From JBHENC01 sp051000345 (lineage in GTDB: Bacteria > Acidobacteriota > Blastocatellia > Pyrinomonadales > Pyrinomonadaceae): a stretch of DNA of 42,763 nucleotides. Location: NCBI GenBank assembly GCA_051000345.1, contig JBPCOJ010000138.1, positions 1 through 42,763 on the forward strand. The letters are read 5' to 3'. Below the pieces are notes generated by a model, which was not told where the DNA came from, did no database searches, and worked only from the letters and a program-made list of their open reading frames with translations. How positions within the stretch are numbered: the stretch's first letter is position 1; the number at the start of each line of letters is the position of its first letter. The position numbers and the translations under genes are program-made. Below are positions 9,134 to 16,939 of the stretch, in pieces.

Positions 9134-9424
9134 TTAGAGCTTGTCCTTTTTCAAAATAAAGCGAGGCATGTCTAAAACAAAGCGAGACACGTCGCGCTCT
9201 GTTTTTAATCAATTGCGTTCTTGACGGGGAAAGCGATTACATCGCAACTCGCACCGTATTCTTGAACAGTAAAAGCGATGTGCGGGGAGACACGCCTCAC
9301 CGGTGAAAGCGATTATATCGCAACTCGCGCGGGCATGGCGAGATTCGCGTGCGAAGCGGCTGCGGGACAAGTTAAATTCTTGTGGCAAAGCGATTTATAC
9401 GTTGCTCCTGAAATGGCCTCTAAC
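9134..9424. promoter_or_regulatory. PBP-ssrA intergenic region with repeated AAAGCGA motifs
   Basis: The heptamer AAAGCGA occurs six times on the plus strand (starts 9158, 9179, 9230, 9272, 9306, 9387). Two of these sit in a longer near-identical repeat, GCGATTAYATCGCAACTCGC (9233-9252 and 9309-9328), whose first 13 bases are palindromic (GCGAT-TAY-ATCGC). The region lies between a divergent penicillin-binding protein gene and the tmRNA promoter. The sites could bind a regulator of the cell-wall gene. That is inference from repetition and symmetry only. Confidence 0.45.
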
Positions 9425-9454
9425 TTGACTAGCGCGCTGTGCGCCCGTTATAAT
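9425..9454 (+). promoter_or_regulatory. ssrA promoter
   Basis: TTGACT (9425-9430), an 18-base spacer and a perfect TATAAT (9449-9454) end 13 bases before the mature tmRNA start. This is the closest match to the sigma-70 consensus in the window, as expected for an abundant stable RNA. Confidence 0.85.
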
Positions 9455-9467
9455 TTTTTTACCTTAT

Positions 9468-9858
9468 GGGGGCGACAGGCTTCGACAGGAGTTTGGAGCG
9501 TTGATTGGATGCATGTCGGGCGCCCTTATGCCGCTCGTTAAAAAGCGTAGGGAAACACAATTGCCAATAATCAAGAATTGGCCCTTGCTGCTTAATTAGG
9601 CACCAAGGCGTCACGCCGCTAGTTGCTCATGCGCGCGGATGTTGATGTCACTCAGATGAGCTGGCTTGCTGCTTCGGCACGTGGCAGCGGGCGAGATTAA
9701 GCCGTGCTAGCGCATGTTCCGGGTCTTCGTCGCTTCACTGACCGGAACGCCGGGCGAAACTTGCTTTCTCGAAAGAGTGAGCGAAAAGAGAAGCGACTAC
9801 ACATGTAGATTCCGTCAGCGTCGATTTCTGGAACAGGGTTCGATTCCCTGCGCCTCCA
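9468..9858 (+). ncRNA. ssrA: Transfer-messenger RNA (tmRNA)
   Basis: The 391-base RNA begins GGGGGCGACAGGCTTCGACA and ends CAGGGTTCGATTCCCTG followed by CGCCTCCA. The 5' GGGGGCG pairs with 3' CGCCTCC (one G-T pair), and TTCGATT is the T-loop of the alanyl tRNA-like domain. The 3' CCA beyond discriminator A9858 is not encoded. An internal tag frame ends in LALAA-stop. With SmpB, tmRNA rescues stalled ribosomes and tags their products for proteolysis. The AT-rich tract right after the 3' end may help termination. Confidence 0.96.
9551..9595 (+). other. tmRNA proteolysis tag reading frame
   Basis: Codons from GGA (9551) to TAA (9593-9595) give the tag peptide GNTIANNQELALAA. The C-terminal LALAA is the usual degradation signal read by ClpXP-type proteases. 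The resume codon is inferred to be GGA (Gly), since the upstream frame offers no better Ala codon. Confidence 0.75.
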
Positions 9859-9941
9859 TTTTTAATTTCCTCGTTTGACCAGCTACTGATTGGCCACTAA
9901 CTAGCCACGTCGCTCGCTTCTTTTATAAAGTATAAAGCATC

Positions 9942-10811
9942 TTGAAGCCTGATCTTCCTATCGGCATTTTCGACAGCGGCGTCGGCGGCCTGACTGTTTA
10001 CCGCGCGCTGCATGAGAAATTGCCGCACGAGCGTTTCATTTATCTGGGCGACACGGCGCGCGTGCCTTACGGCACAAAGTCTCTGCGCACGGTCGAGCGC
10101 TACGCCATTGAGAACGCCGGATTTCTCGAAGCGCGCGGCATCAAGCTGCTCGTCGTCGCCTGCAACACCGCCTCTGCGCTCGCGCTTCCGGCCATCCGCA
10201 AGGCGATTAACGTGCAGGCTATCGGGATGATCGAAGTCGGCGCGCGCGCGGCTGTCGAAGCTTCAGCGCAGAAGAGAATCGGCGTCATCGCCACAGAGTC
10301 AACTGTCGGGAGCAAAGCTTACAGCGCTGCAATCAGGGAACTCGATCCGCGCGTCTTTGTCATGGAACGCGCCTGCCCGCTCTTTGTCTCGCTTGCCGAA
10401 GAAGGATGGGCTGACACAGAAGTTGTGCGGCAAGTAGCAGCGGAATATTTGCGCGATCTAGTGGATAGTAATGTTGACACGCTCGTACTCGGCTGCACGC
10501 ATTATCCGATTTTGCGCCGCGCGATTCAGGAAGCGATGGGTGACGATGTGCGCTTGATTGATTCAGGCGAAGCGGCGGCGTTGGATGTCGTCGAGCTTTT
10601 GCAGAAACATAAACTCGCGCGCACGGAAGCAGCGAACGCGAATATCGCGCACCCGCAGCCGAGACAGTTGTGCGATGATCTGGATCACTTTTACGTGACG
10701 GATGCTGCCGAAAGATTCAGCCGCGTCGCCGAAAGATTCTTGGGAAGCGCACCTAAAATTTTAGAGGCCGTTGAAGTTTGGGGAAACGATGAGCTACACA
10801 CGCACGGATAA
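9942..10811 (+). CDS. murI: Glutamate racemase
   Basis: The 289-residue enzyme interconverts L- and D-glutamate for peptidoglycan in the cytoplasm. It shows the family start PIGIFDSGVGGLTVYRAL (Asp11, Ser12), the first catalytic cysteine Cys74 in VVACNTASA and the second, Cys185, in LVLGCTHYPI. Length matches the family. The start is TTG 9942, chosen because MKPDLPIGIFDSG has the right spacing. There is no Shine-Dalgarno, but TATAAA lies at 9931-9936, so a leaderless or near-leaderless transcript is possible. Its end overlaps rph by 23 bases, implying co-expression. Confidence 0.95.
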   Translation: MKPDLPIGIFDSGVGGLTVYRALHEKLPHERFIYLGDTARVPYGTKSLRTVERYAIENAGFLEARGIKLLVVACNTASALALPAIRKAINVQAIGMIEVGARAAVEASAQKRIGVIATESTVGSKAYSAAIRELDPRVFVMERACPLFVSLAEEGWADTEVVRQVAAEYLRDLVDSNVDTLVLGCTHYPILRRAIQEAMGDDVRLIDSGEAAALDVVELLQKHKLARTEAANANIAHPQPRQLCDDLDHFYVTDAAERFSRVAERFLGSAPKILEAVEVWGNDELHTHG

Positions 10812-11511
10812 ACGCGCGCACGACGAACTGCGCCCTGTCAAAATCACGCCCGGTTTTTTGCCTTATGCGGAAGGCTCTGCGCTAATCGAAATGGGCGACA
10901 CGCGCGTGTCATGCGCGGCCTCGATTGAAGAACGCGTGCCGCCTTTTTTGCGCGGGCGCGGGCAGGGCTGGATCACCGCCGAATACGCAATGCTGCCGCG
11001 CGCCACGCATCAACGCACGCAGCGCGAAACGGGACGCGGCGGCCCCTCCGGGCGAACGCACGAAATTCAGCGCCTCATCGGACGCTCGCTGCGCGCCGTC
11101 GTTGACATGAAGATCTTAGGCGAGCGCACCATCACAATCGACTGCGATGTGCTGCAGGCGGACGGCGGCACCCGCACGGCTTCGATCACAGGCGCTTACG
11201 TCGCGCTCGCACTTGCCTGCCGCCAACTTCTTCGCGCAGGTAAAATCTCTCGCTCCCCGCTCACAAACGAAGTCGCCGCCGTCAGCGTCGGCATCGTTGC
11301 AGGCACGCCTCTTCTCGATTTGAAATACGATGAAGACTCGCGCGCCGAAGTTGACATGAACATCGTCTGCACCGGCGACAACCGCTTCATCGAAGTGCAA
11401 GGCACAGCCGAAGGCACGCCGTTTTCACGCGAAGAGATGGATGATCTGCTCACGCTCGCCTCACATGGCATTGAGCGCCTTCTACAATTTCAACGTGTCG
11501 CGCTTGAGTAA
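10789..11511 (+). CDS. rph: Ribonuclease PH
   Basis: This 240-residue phosphorolytic 3'-5' exoribonuclease trims tRNA precursors. It has RTDKRAHDELRPVKI at the start, the RNase PH motifs GRGQGWITAEYAMLPRAT and QRETGRGGPSGRT, phosphate-binding RxxGRSLRAVVD, and the second catalytic segment DCDVLQADGGTRTASITGA. I chose ATG 10789 over the earlier TTG 10771 because it matches family starts and has GGGGAAA just upstream. It lies in the 3' end of murI in another frame. No XTP/dITP diphosphatase gene follows, although one often does elsewhere. Confidence 0.96.
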   Translation: MSYTRTDKRAHDELRPVKITPGFLPYAEGSALIEMGDTRVSCAASIEERVPPFLRGRGQGWITAEYAMLPRATHQRTQRETGRGGPSGRTHEIQRLIGRSLRAVVDMKILGERTITIDCDVLQADGGTRTASITGAYVALALACRQLLRAGKISRSPLTNEVAAVSVGIVAGTPLLDLKYDEDSRAEVDMNIVCTGDNRFIEVQGTAEGTPFSREEMDDLLTLASHGIERLLQFQRVALE

Positions 11512-11516
11512 ATTTT

Positions 11517-11601
11517 AGGACTTACGCAACGAAGTAAAAATCCTGATAACTAGCGCACGGTTATCAGTACATAACCAAAATAGCTCTTGCCGTAAAGTCC
11601 T
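11517..11601. repeat. Imperfect inverted-repeat element downstream of rph
   Basis: AGGACTTACGCAACGA at 11517 is matched on the opposite strand by AGGACTTTACGGCAAGA ending at 11601, with an inner palindrome (GATAACTAGCGCACGGTTATC). The 85-base unit could be a miniature element or a folded 3' UTR of rph. No target duplication or T-run is apparent. Confidence 0.4.
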
Positions 11602-11743
11602 TAAAGACCTTCGTAACAAAGCCTCACCAAACAAAGTTGAATATTGTGTGCCGCGCGTCTATTCAAAAAATTAGATAAAATCCGAAATCTCGTATCTGAA
11701 GGGCTATCTACTTAGCGAAGGTGTCCTTCTTAGTAATAGTAAA

Positions 11744-11885
11744 ACTTAATGTGTGCCTCTTTTCCTGACGGGACAGATAAACCCTTTGTTTTCAATAACG
11801 GGATCTTCTATGTGTGACTCATTCGGCAAACCTATGTCTGTAAGTTGTTGAAAACAGGTTGCGGAAAAAGAGTCGCACCTTAGGT
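11744..11885. mobile_element. MITE with IS982-type terminal repeats and 6-bp target duplication
   Basis: The 142-base element starts ACTTAATGTGTGCCTCTTTT and ends in the complement of ACCTAAGGTGCGACTCTTTT. Both match the terminal repeat of the IS982 copy at 936 (ACCTAATGTGTGACTCTTTT). A perfect AGTAAA duplication flanks it (11738-11743 and 11886-11891). It has no open frame, and the interior retains fragments such as AAACCTATGT that also occur near the end of the IS982 copy. It is best read as a non-autonomous derivative moved by IS982 transposase. Confidence 0.75.
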
Positions 11886-11891
11886 AGTAAA

Positions 11892-12071
11892 TTCTGTTAT
11901 CTATTTATTTTCATGATAATTGTGTAGCCGTTGCCGTTGGATAAGATTATCTCGCTTGGCCCCGCAATTGCATAGTTTGGATGCTCGAACTTATTTGGCA
12001 AGTGCCTCTCAGTAAGTACCGAAACAATTTTTATGATTTTCCCCTCAAACTTTTTACATAGGAGCGAAAGC
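11892..12071. other. Leader region of the TonB receptor gene
   Basis: About 180 bases between the MITE and the receptor start. It must carry the receptor promoter and ends in a good ribosome site (AGGAG at 12060-12064). A 60-codon minus-strand frame here (11897-12079) may be a decayed fragment but cannot be identified. Confidence 0.4.
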
Positions 12072-15000
12072 ATGATCAAAAGACTAAGAAGACTAAGATT
12101 TTTGCCGTCTGTCTGCGTCCTTCTCTTATGCCTGACCGCGGTTGCGTTCGGCCAAGAGACAACGAGTATCGTTCAAGGCACCGTCACTGACGCACAGGGT
12201 GGCCGCGTGCCGGGCGTGACTGTGACAGTGACGGGCGTTAGCCGTGGCTTCAACCGCAGCGTTACGACCGACGGCGAGGGCTTCTACCGTGCCCTAGATG
12301 TGCCGCCGGGCATCTATAAGGTAACAACAGGCGCTATCAGCGGCTTCGCCGAAGCTGCTCAAGATGACGTCACCGTAGGATTAGGTAAGGCCACAGTTGT
12401 GGATTTCACGGTGCAGGCCGCCGGTGTTAGCGGAAATGTGGTTAATGTCACCGGCTCCGATACGCTGGCTATTGATCCCACTAATAACAAAATACAAACA
12501 AACATCACGGCTCAGATTATCGAGCAGATTCCTAAGGGAACGAACTTTAGTTCAGCCCTCACGGTTTCGCCAGCCGTTCGCCCGGAACCGCTCAATGCCG
12601 GTTTTCAGATTGACGGTTCGAGCGGTGCAGAGAACACCTTCATCATTGACGGCTCGGAAGTCACAAACTTCCGCACCGGGCAATTGCGTGGTGTGAGCAA
12701 TATCCCGTTTGAATTTGTGCAGGAAATACAGGTCAAAACCAGCGGCTTCGATGCGGAATTCGGCGGCGCGACCGGCGGCGTGATTAACGTCGTGACCAAA
12801 GGCGGCAGCAACGAGTTTCACGGAGAAGGCGGGCTTAAGTTTGAACCCAGCAGGCTCTTTGCGCGGACGTTACAGGATCAAACACTTGTTGCTCCCAATA
12901 CCTTCCGCCGCACCATTCAGAATGCGAGTTCGACTTCGCTTAGCTTCATCAATCCTCCGCGAGATAGTTTTCTCAATTTTTTCCCGAGTGCAACCTTCAG
13001 CGGGCCGGTTGTGAAAGACCACCTCTGGTTCTTTAGCAGTTACACTCCGCAGTTCTTTCACACGGATCGCCGTAATACCTTTACCGGACAGCGCTCTACC
13101 GAAGACCTGCGCCGCGATTACCTTTTCGGTCGCCTCGATGGACAAGTAGGCCAGCGGCTGCGCTTGACGGGAACTTACACCTATAGCCCGCAACGACAGC
13201 ACGGGCAGCTAATTGATCCTACGATTACCGCCGTGCAATCGGGCTTCGATGACCGCGGTGGCCGTGTCGCCGCGACGAACTTTACTTATGGCGGCGTCTA
13301 TACGGCGACAGAAAAGCTGGTCTTCAGCGTTCGCGGCGGGCGTAACTACCTGAACGAAAAGGATGATTCTTACGGCATTCCGCAGGCTTTTCGTTTTCGC
13401 TGCCCGAACTCAAGCAATGTAGGCTTGGCTGGAGTCACTCCGGCAGGCACTTGCGTCGCCGGTTTCCAGAACATTGGCAGCAATTTTGCGACGGCGAAGG
13501 ACATTTCAACGCGCAACAACTTTGACGTTGATGCCAATTATCTTGTCAATAGTCTTGGCGGACGTCACAACTTCAAATTTGGTTACCAGTTGAACAGATT
13601 GTTCAATGACGTGGATCAGGGCTTCTTCAATACCGGTAGGCTGGACTTTTTCTTCGGTCAAACATCGCGCGGTATCGGCGGTGGCCCGGGACAGTTTGGC
13701 AACGCTCAATTAACGCGGTTCGGCACGGTCGGACGGGCAAGCAGCACCAATCAGGGGCTTTACGCGCAGGATAGCTACCAACCGTTCAGCCGTCTGACGC
13801 TCAATCTGGGCATCCGCATTGAGAAAGAAAACGTGCCGTCCTTCTCCTCGAACGGCCAGCCGATTAAATTCGGTTTCGGCGACAAGATCGCTCCGCGACT
13901 CGGTTTCGCTTACGATGTGCGGGGCGACGGAAAATTCAAAGTTTTCGCCAGCTTCGGACGATTCTATGATCGCTTCAAGTACGAACTGCCGCGCGGCTCA
14001 TTCGGCGGCGATCAGTTCCTTCGCACGTTCATTCCGATCACCAATCCGAACATCAACACCTTTACGGCAGCCAGCGTGCTGGCGACTCCCGGCGCGTTGA
14101 CGTTGAATTTCCGTGTGCCGTCTAATGATCCGGCAGACAACCGCGTTGACCCTAACCTGTTAGCGGCGCGGCAGACCGAATATACGGCGGGTACGGAATA
14201 TGAGTTGGCTAAAGGCCTCGTGCTGAGCGGTCGTTATACTCACAAACAGATTGACCGCACGATTGAAGACGTGGGTTTCTTCGATAGCATCGGCAATGAA
14301 AACTTCTTCATCGCCAATCCGGGATTCGGCGTCGTTTCGCAGCCGTTCGCCAGTGCCATTCCGGCCACACCGAAAGCCCAACGCAAGTATGACGCAGGCG
14401 AGTTTCGCGTCGTGAAGCGGTTCGGGCAGAGATACTTTATTGACGCCAATTACACGTACAGCCGTTTGTTCGGCAACTACTCCGGCTTGGCTAGTTCGGA
14501 TGAGAAAGGCCGATCAAGCCCGAACGTCAATCGTTTCTTCGATCTGCCGTTTCTCGGCTTCACCGCCAATGGTGCGCCCGATAATGGCCGTCTAGCGACG
14601 GATCGCCCACATGTGTTCAGAACATACGCCTCATACACATACGATTGGTTCGGCGCTAAGAACAATTCGACGGAGTTCTCGGGCTTCTTCACGGCAGCAA
14701 GCGGCACACCGCTCTCAAGCCGTGTCTCGATCTTCAATGCGAACACTTTCCTTTTCGGGCGCGGCGACTTGGGGCGAACGGAACGTTTTACCCAGACCGA
14801 TTTCGCTCTGACACATACCTATAGAGTCGGAAACGATGGTCGCTATCAAGTGAAGTTCGACTTGAATGTAATAAACCTACTCAATGAGAACAACGTCCTT
14901 GATAGATTCACAACCGTCAGCCCCTCCGACCTTTCTGAAGCCCAGTTAGGTGGCGGGGACGAGCTTGGTGCCATCCGCAATATCTTCAACGGCGGCGTCA

Positions 15001-15119
15001 CCAACACGATTGTCAACGGGTTGAATTCCGGTACCATTCGGCGGGATGCAAGATTTAATCAACCGCTGACATTCCAGAATGCGCGTCAAATACGCTTTGG
15101 GTTCCGGTTCCAATTCTAA
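12072..15119 (+). CDS. TonB-dependent receptor with carboxypeptidase-regulatory domain (Oar-like)
   Basis: The 1,015-residue outer-membrane protein has a signal peptide (MIKRLRRLRFLPS, hydrophobic core, AFGQE). A CarboxypepD_reg-like beta-sandwich follows (about 30-110, SIVQGTVTDAQGGRVPGVTV). Next come a TonB plug (about 125-245, with PEPLNAGFQIDGSSGAENTF and GGATGGVINVVTKGGSNEFHG) and a long beta-barrel with alternating aromatic strands. It ends IRFGFRFQF with a C-terminal Phe, the outer-membrane insertion signal. ATG 12072 is chosen for AGGAG 8 bases upstream. A start at 12033 would precede the signal peptide. Such Oar-like receptors are numerous in Acidobacteriota and probably import large ligands or glycans. 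The ligand is unknown. Confidence 0.9.
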   Translation: MIKRLRRLRFLPSVCVLLLCLTAVAFGQETTSIVQGTVTDAQGGRVPGVTVTVTGVSRGFNRSVTTDGEGFYRALDVPPGIYKVTTGAISGFAEAAQDDVTVGLGKATVVDFTVQAAGVSGNVVNVTGSDTLAIDPTNNKIQTNITAQIIEQIPKGTNFSSALTVSPAVRPEPLNAGFQIDGSSGAENTFIIDGSEVTNFRTGQLRGVSNIPFEFVQEIQVKTSGFDAEFGGATGGVINVVTKGGSNEFHGEGGLKFEPSRLFARTLQDQTLVAPNTFRRTIQNASSTSLSFINPPRDSFLNFFPSATFSGPVVKDHLWFFSSYTPQFFHTDRRNTFTGQRSTEDLRRDYLFGRLDGQVGQRLRLTGTYTYSPQRQHGQLIDPTITAVQSGFDDRGGRVAATNFTYGGVYTATEKLVFSVRGGRNYLNEKDDSYGIPQAFRFRCPNSSNVGLAGVTPAGTCVAGFQNIGSNFATAKDISTRNNFDVDANYLVNSLGGRHNFKFGYQLNRLFNDVDQGFFNTGRLDFFFGQTSRGIGGGPGQFGNAQLTRFGTVGRASSTNQGLYAQDSYQPFSRLTLNLGIRIEKENVPSFSSNGQPIKFGFGDKIAPRLGFAYDVRGDGKFKVFASFGRFYDRFKYELPRGSFGGDQFLRTFIPITNPNINTFTAASVLATPGALTLNFRVPSNDPADNRVDPNLLAARQTEYTAGTEYELAKGLVLSGRYTHKQIDRTIEDVGFFDSIGNENFFIANPGFGVVSQPFASAIPATPKAQRKYDAGEFRVVKRFGQRYFIDANYTYSRLFGNYSGLASSDEKGRSSPNVNRFFDLPFLGFTANGAPDNGRLATDRPHVFRTYASYTYDWFGAKNNSTEFSGFFTAASGTPLSSRVSIFNANTFLFGRGDLGRTERFTQTDFALTHTYRVGNDGRYQVKFDLNVINLLNENNVLDRFTTVSPSDLSEAQLGGGDELGAIRNIFNGGVTNTIVNGLNSGTIRRDARFNQPLTFQNARQIRFGFRFQF

Positions 15120-15142
15120 ACCGAACCTCTGGTGCAAACTTT

Positions 15143-15176
15143 AAAGCCCATCCGAGAAATCGGATGGGCTTTTTGT
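15143..15176 (+). terminator. Rho-independent terminator of the TonB receptor gene
   Basis: Perfect 13-bp stem AAAGCCCATCCGA with a GAAA tetraloop, followed by TTTGTTT. It lies 23 bases past the receptor stop. Confidence 0.95.
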
Positions 15177-15307
15177 TTAGTAGATTTGCTTCGGGTTTAC
15201 AACAAAACAATCGTTGACCGATGGTTCCATGTCTGTTTATAGACACTCGCAGATAAGCGCAGCCATTCTGCTTGATGGCTCAATCTGTCCGTGCTTTCTC
15301 GGTGTAA

Positions 15308-16366
15308 TTACTGTTTCGTGCGCAATTGCTTGATGAGCTTTCTGATTGATTCCGTATCGCGCGCATCCGGTTGCACCTTGAGGAAAAGCTCTAATTCATC
15401 CGCTGCTTCTTTGTAGCGTTTGAGTTGATTAGCATATAGCAGCGCAAGCTGCCAATGTGCTTCTGGAACAAGTGACTTACCAAGATCATTCGCGCGCTTG
15501 AGATGCACTTCCGCTTCGTTTAACCTGTTGGTGTGTCGCAACGCGATTCCCATCCAGAGATGCGAGTTGATCGAACCCGGATTCAAACTAACAGAACGGC
15601 TCAAAGATTCGACGGCTGCCGGTATTTGCTTCAAATTATATTGAGCAAAGCCTAGTGCATACAAGCTCGAATAACTGCGCGGATTTACCTCAACTGCTTT
15701 CGCCAGCACATCGCGCGCCGGTTCAAATTGCTCTCGTTTGACATATTCCGTGCCGAGACGATCCAGCGCCATGTAATAACCGGGAAACACCTCTACGGCC
15801 TTCTTTAATTGTTCCAGCCCGGCCTCATCTCTTTTTTTATCAAACTCCCCGATAGCCTTTTCGTAAAGCTTTCTCGCTGCATTTGGAACTTCCTGCACGA
15901 AAATAACACCAGGAACTCCGGTCGCCCCCGTCGCCGCCGAATTATTTGCTTTTGCCCTGAGCGTAAAATCGAGTTGGGCGCTATCTCCGCCCATTGTCCG
16001 GGCGTTGGTGCCCGATCCAATCGTGAAGTTAGTGAGCGTCACTTCCTGAACTTGCTCTACGAAATCTGTTCCATATGGCAAGATTTTGACTTTGTACGTG
16101 CCTGCTGACATACCCCTGAAAGAGTAATAACCGGAGCCATCGGTTCTGGTTCTTCCCAGCGACGAATAAACGTCGTCGAGCAGTTCAACGTAAAGTTGAG
16201 CCACAGGCCGCCGCGAGGTGTCGAAGACGTGACCGCTAATCGAATTTCTGGATTGAACTATGCTAGTTCGCAGTGACGATGGTTCTGTTAGGCGCGCAAC
16301 TGGTTCTAAAAACTTAGCGGGCACGACTATGCCAATGACCAATCCCATTAATAGGTGAACAATCAT
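15308..16366 (-). CDS. Carboxypeptidase-regulatory-like domain plus TPR protein
   Basis: The 352-residue protein starts at ATG 16366 behind AGGAG. An N-terminal hydrophobic helix (MIVHLLMGLVIGIVVPA) is a signal peptide or anchor. Residues about 40-125 form a carboxypeptidase-regulatory-like sandwich (ISGHVFDTSRRPVAQLYVEL, GYYSFRGMSAGTYKVKI). From about 165 to the end lie TPR repeats (AVEVFPGYYMALDRLGTEYV, AVEVNPRSYSSLYALGFAQY, SVSLNPGSINSHLWMGIALR). This architecture recurs in Acidobacteriota envelope proteins, and it probably binds partners in the periplasm. It converges on the TonB receptor gene, whose N-terminus has a related domain. No enzyme motif is present. Confidence 0.8.
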   Translation of the reverse strand: MIVHLLMGLVIGIVVPAKFLEPVARLTEPSSLRTSIVQSRNSISGHVFDTSRRPVAQLYVELLDDVYSSLGRTRTDGSGYYSFRGMSAGTYKVKILPYGTDFVEQVQEVTLTNFTIGSGTNARTMGGDSAQLDFTLRAKANNSAATGATGVPGVIFVQEVPNAARKLYEKAIGEFDKKRDEAGLEQLKKAVEVFPGYYMALDRLGTEYVKREQFEPARDVLAKAVEVNPRSYSSLYALGFAQYNLKQIPAAVESLSRSVSLNPGSINSHLWMGIALRHTNRLNEAEVHLKRANDLGKSLVPEAHWQLALLYANQLKRYKEAADELELFLKVQPDARDTESIRKLIKQLRTKQ

Positions 16367-16515
16367 CTCAACTCCTTCCCTAGGTCAAACCGCGGCTGGA
16401 AAATAATTATACGTTGCAGATGTTCAGAGAAACCCTATTAAGATTCATTAGAGTATAGTCTAAATTGCTCCTCAATGTCTAGACCTGTTACGAACTTTCG
16501 TGAGCTAAAAGTAGT
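16367..16515. other. Upstream region of the TPR gene, ahead of the first miniature element
   Basis: About 150 bases with no gene. It should contain the promoter of the leftward TPR gene, but none is clear enough to call. Confidence 0.4.
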
Positions 16516-16524
16516 GGTTTTGCT

Positions 16525-16655
16525 GGCGTTGTTGCATAAATTGATATTTTTAAGTCAGATAAGCCAATTGCCTTAGAATATTAAGCTCATGGAACCTAAC
16601 ATTCTGAAGTTTTTGCGCCATTTCTTTTTAAATTCTTAATTTATGCAACAACGCC
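16525..16655. mobile_element. IS903-type MITE with 18-bp terminal repeats and 9-bp target duplication
   Basis: The 131-base element is bounded by perfect 18-bp inverted repeats, GGCGTTGTTGCATAAATT (16525-16542 and complement at 16638-16655). A perfect 9-bp duplication GGTTTTGCT flanks it (16516-16524 and 16656-16664). The repeat resembles the IS903 terminus (GGCTTTGTTGAATAAATC) of the IS5 family, which also makes 9-bp duplications. There is no transposase frame. The intact duplication implies a fairly recent insertion by a transposase acting in trans. Confidence 0.85.
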
Positions 16656-16801
16656 GGTTTTGCTTGTAAACTGCGGGTTTGCTATTCGATGATTGAATGG
16701 ACTCTGCCCGGCGAACTAGTGCTTGTGGCAACACACGCAAACAGCCGGTATATTGCGGCCTCAGGATTCAAAATTTCATAACAGGCTCCAGACCACACAG
16801 T

Positions 16802-16938
16802 GGTAGGGCGAACGCATCTAAATTCGTGAACGATTGAGGGAGTGTGCTTCAAAGTTTCAAATGATGTTGGTGGAGTTGTTTAATTCCAGCTTTATCCAGT
16901 TTTATAAGCAGATAACTTTTTCATGCGTTCGCCCTGCC
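16802..16938. repeat. Inverted-repeat element, probable MITE remnant
   Basis: GGTAGGGCGAACGCAT (16802-16817) is mirrored by the complement of GGCAGGGCGAACGCAT (16923-16938), 15 of 16 matching. The 137-base unit has no frame. It abuts a degraded IS982 end on its right. No target duplication is clear, so it may be old or partly deleted. Confidence 0.55.
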
Positions 16939-16939
16939 G

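Noticed and set aside
11897..12079. 60-codon minus-strand frame upstream of the TonB receptor
   Set aside because: It overlaps the receptor start region, and its residues are unlike any family I know. It may be a remnant, which I note in the region entry.
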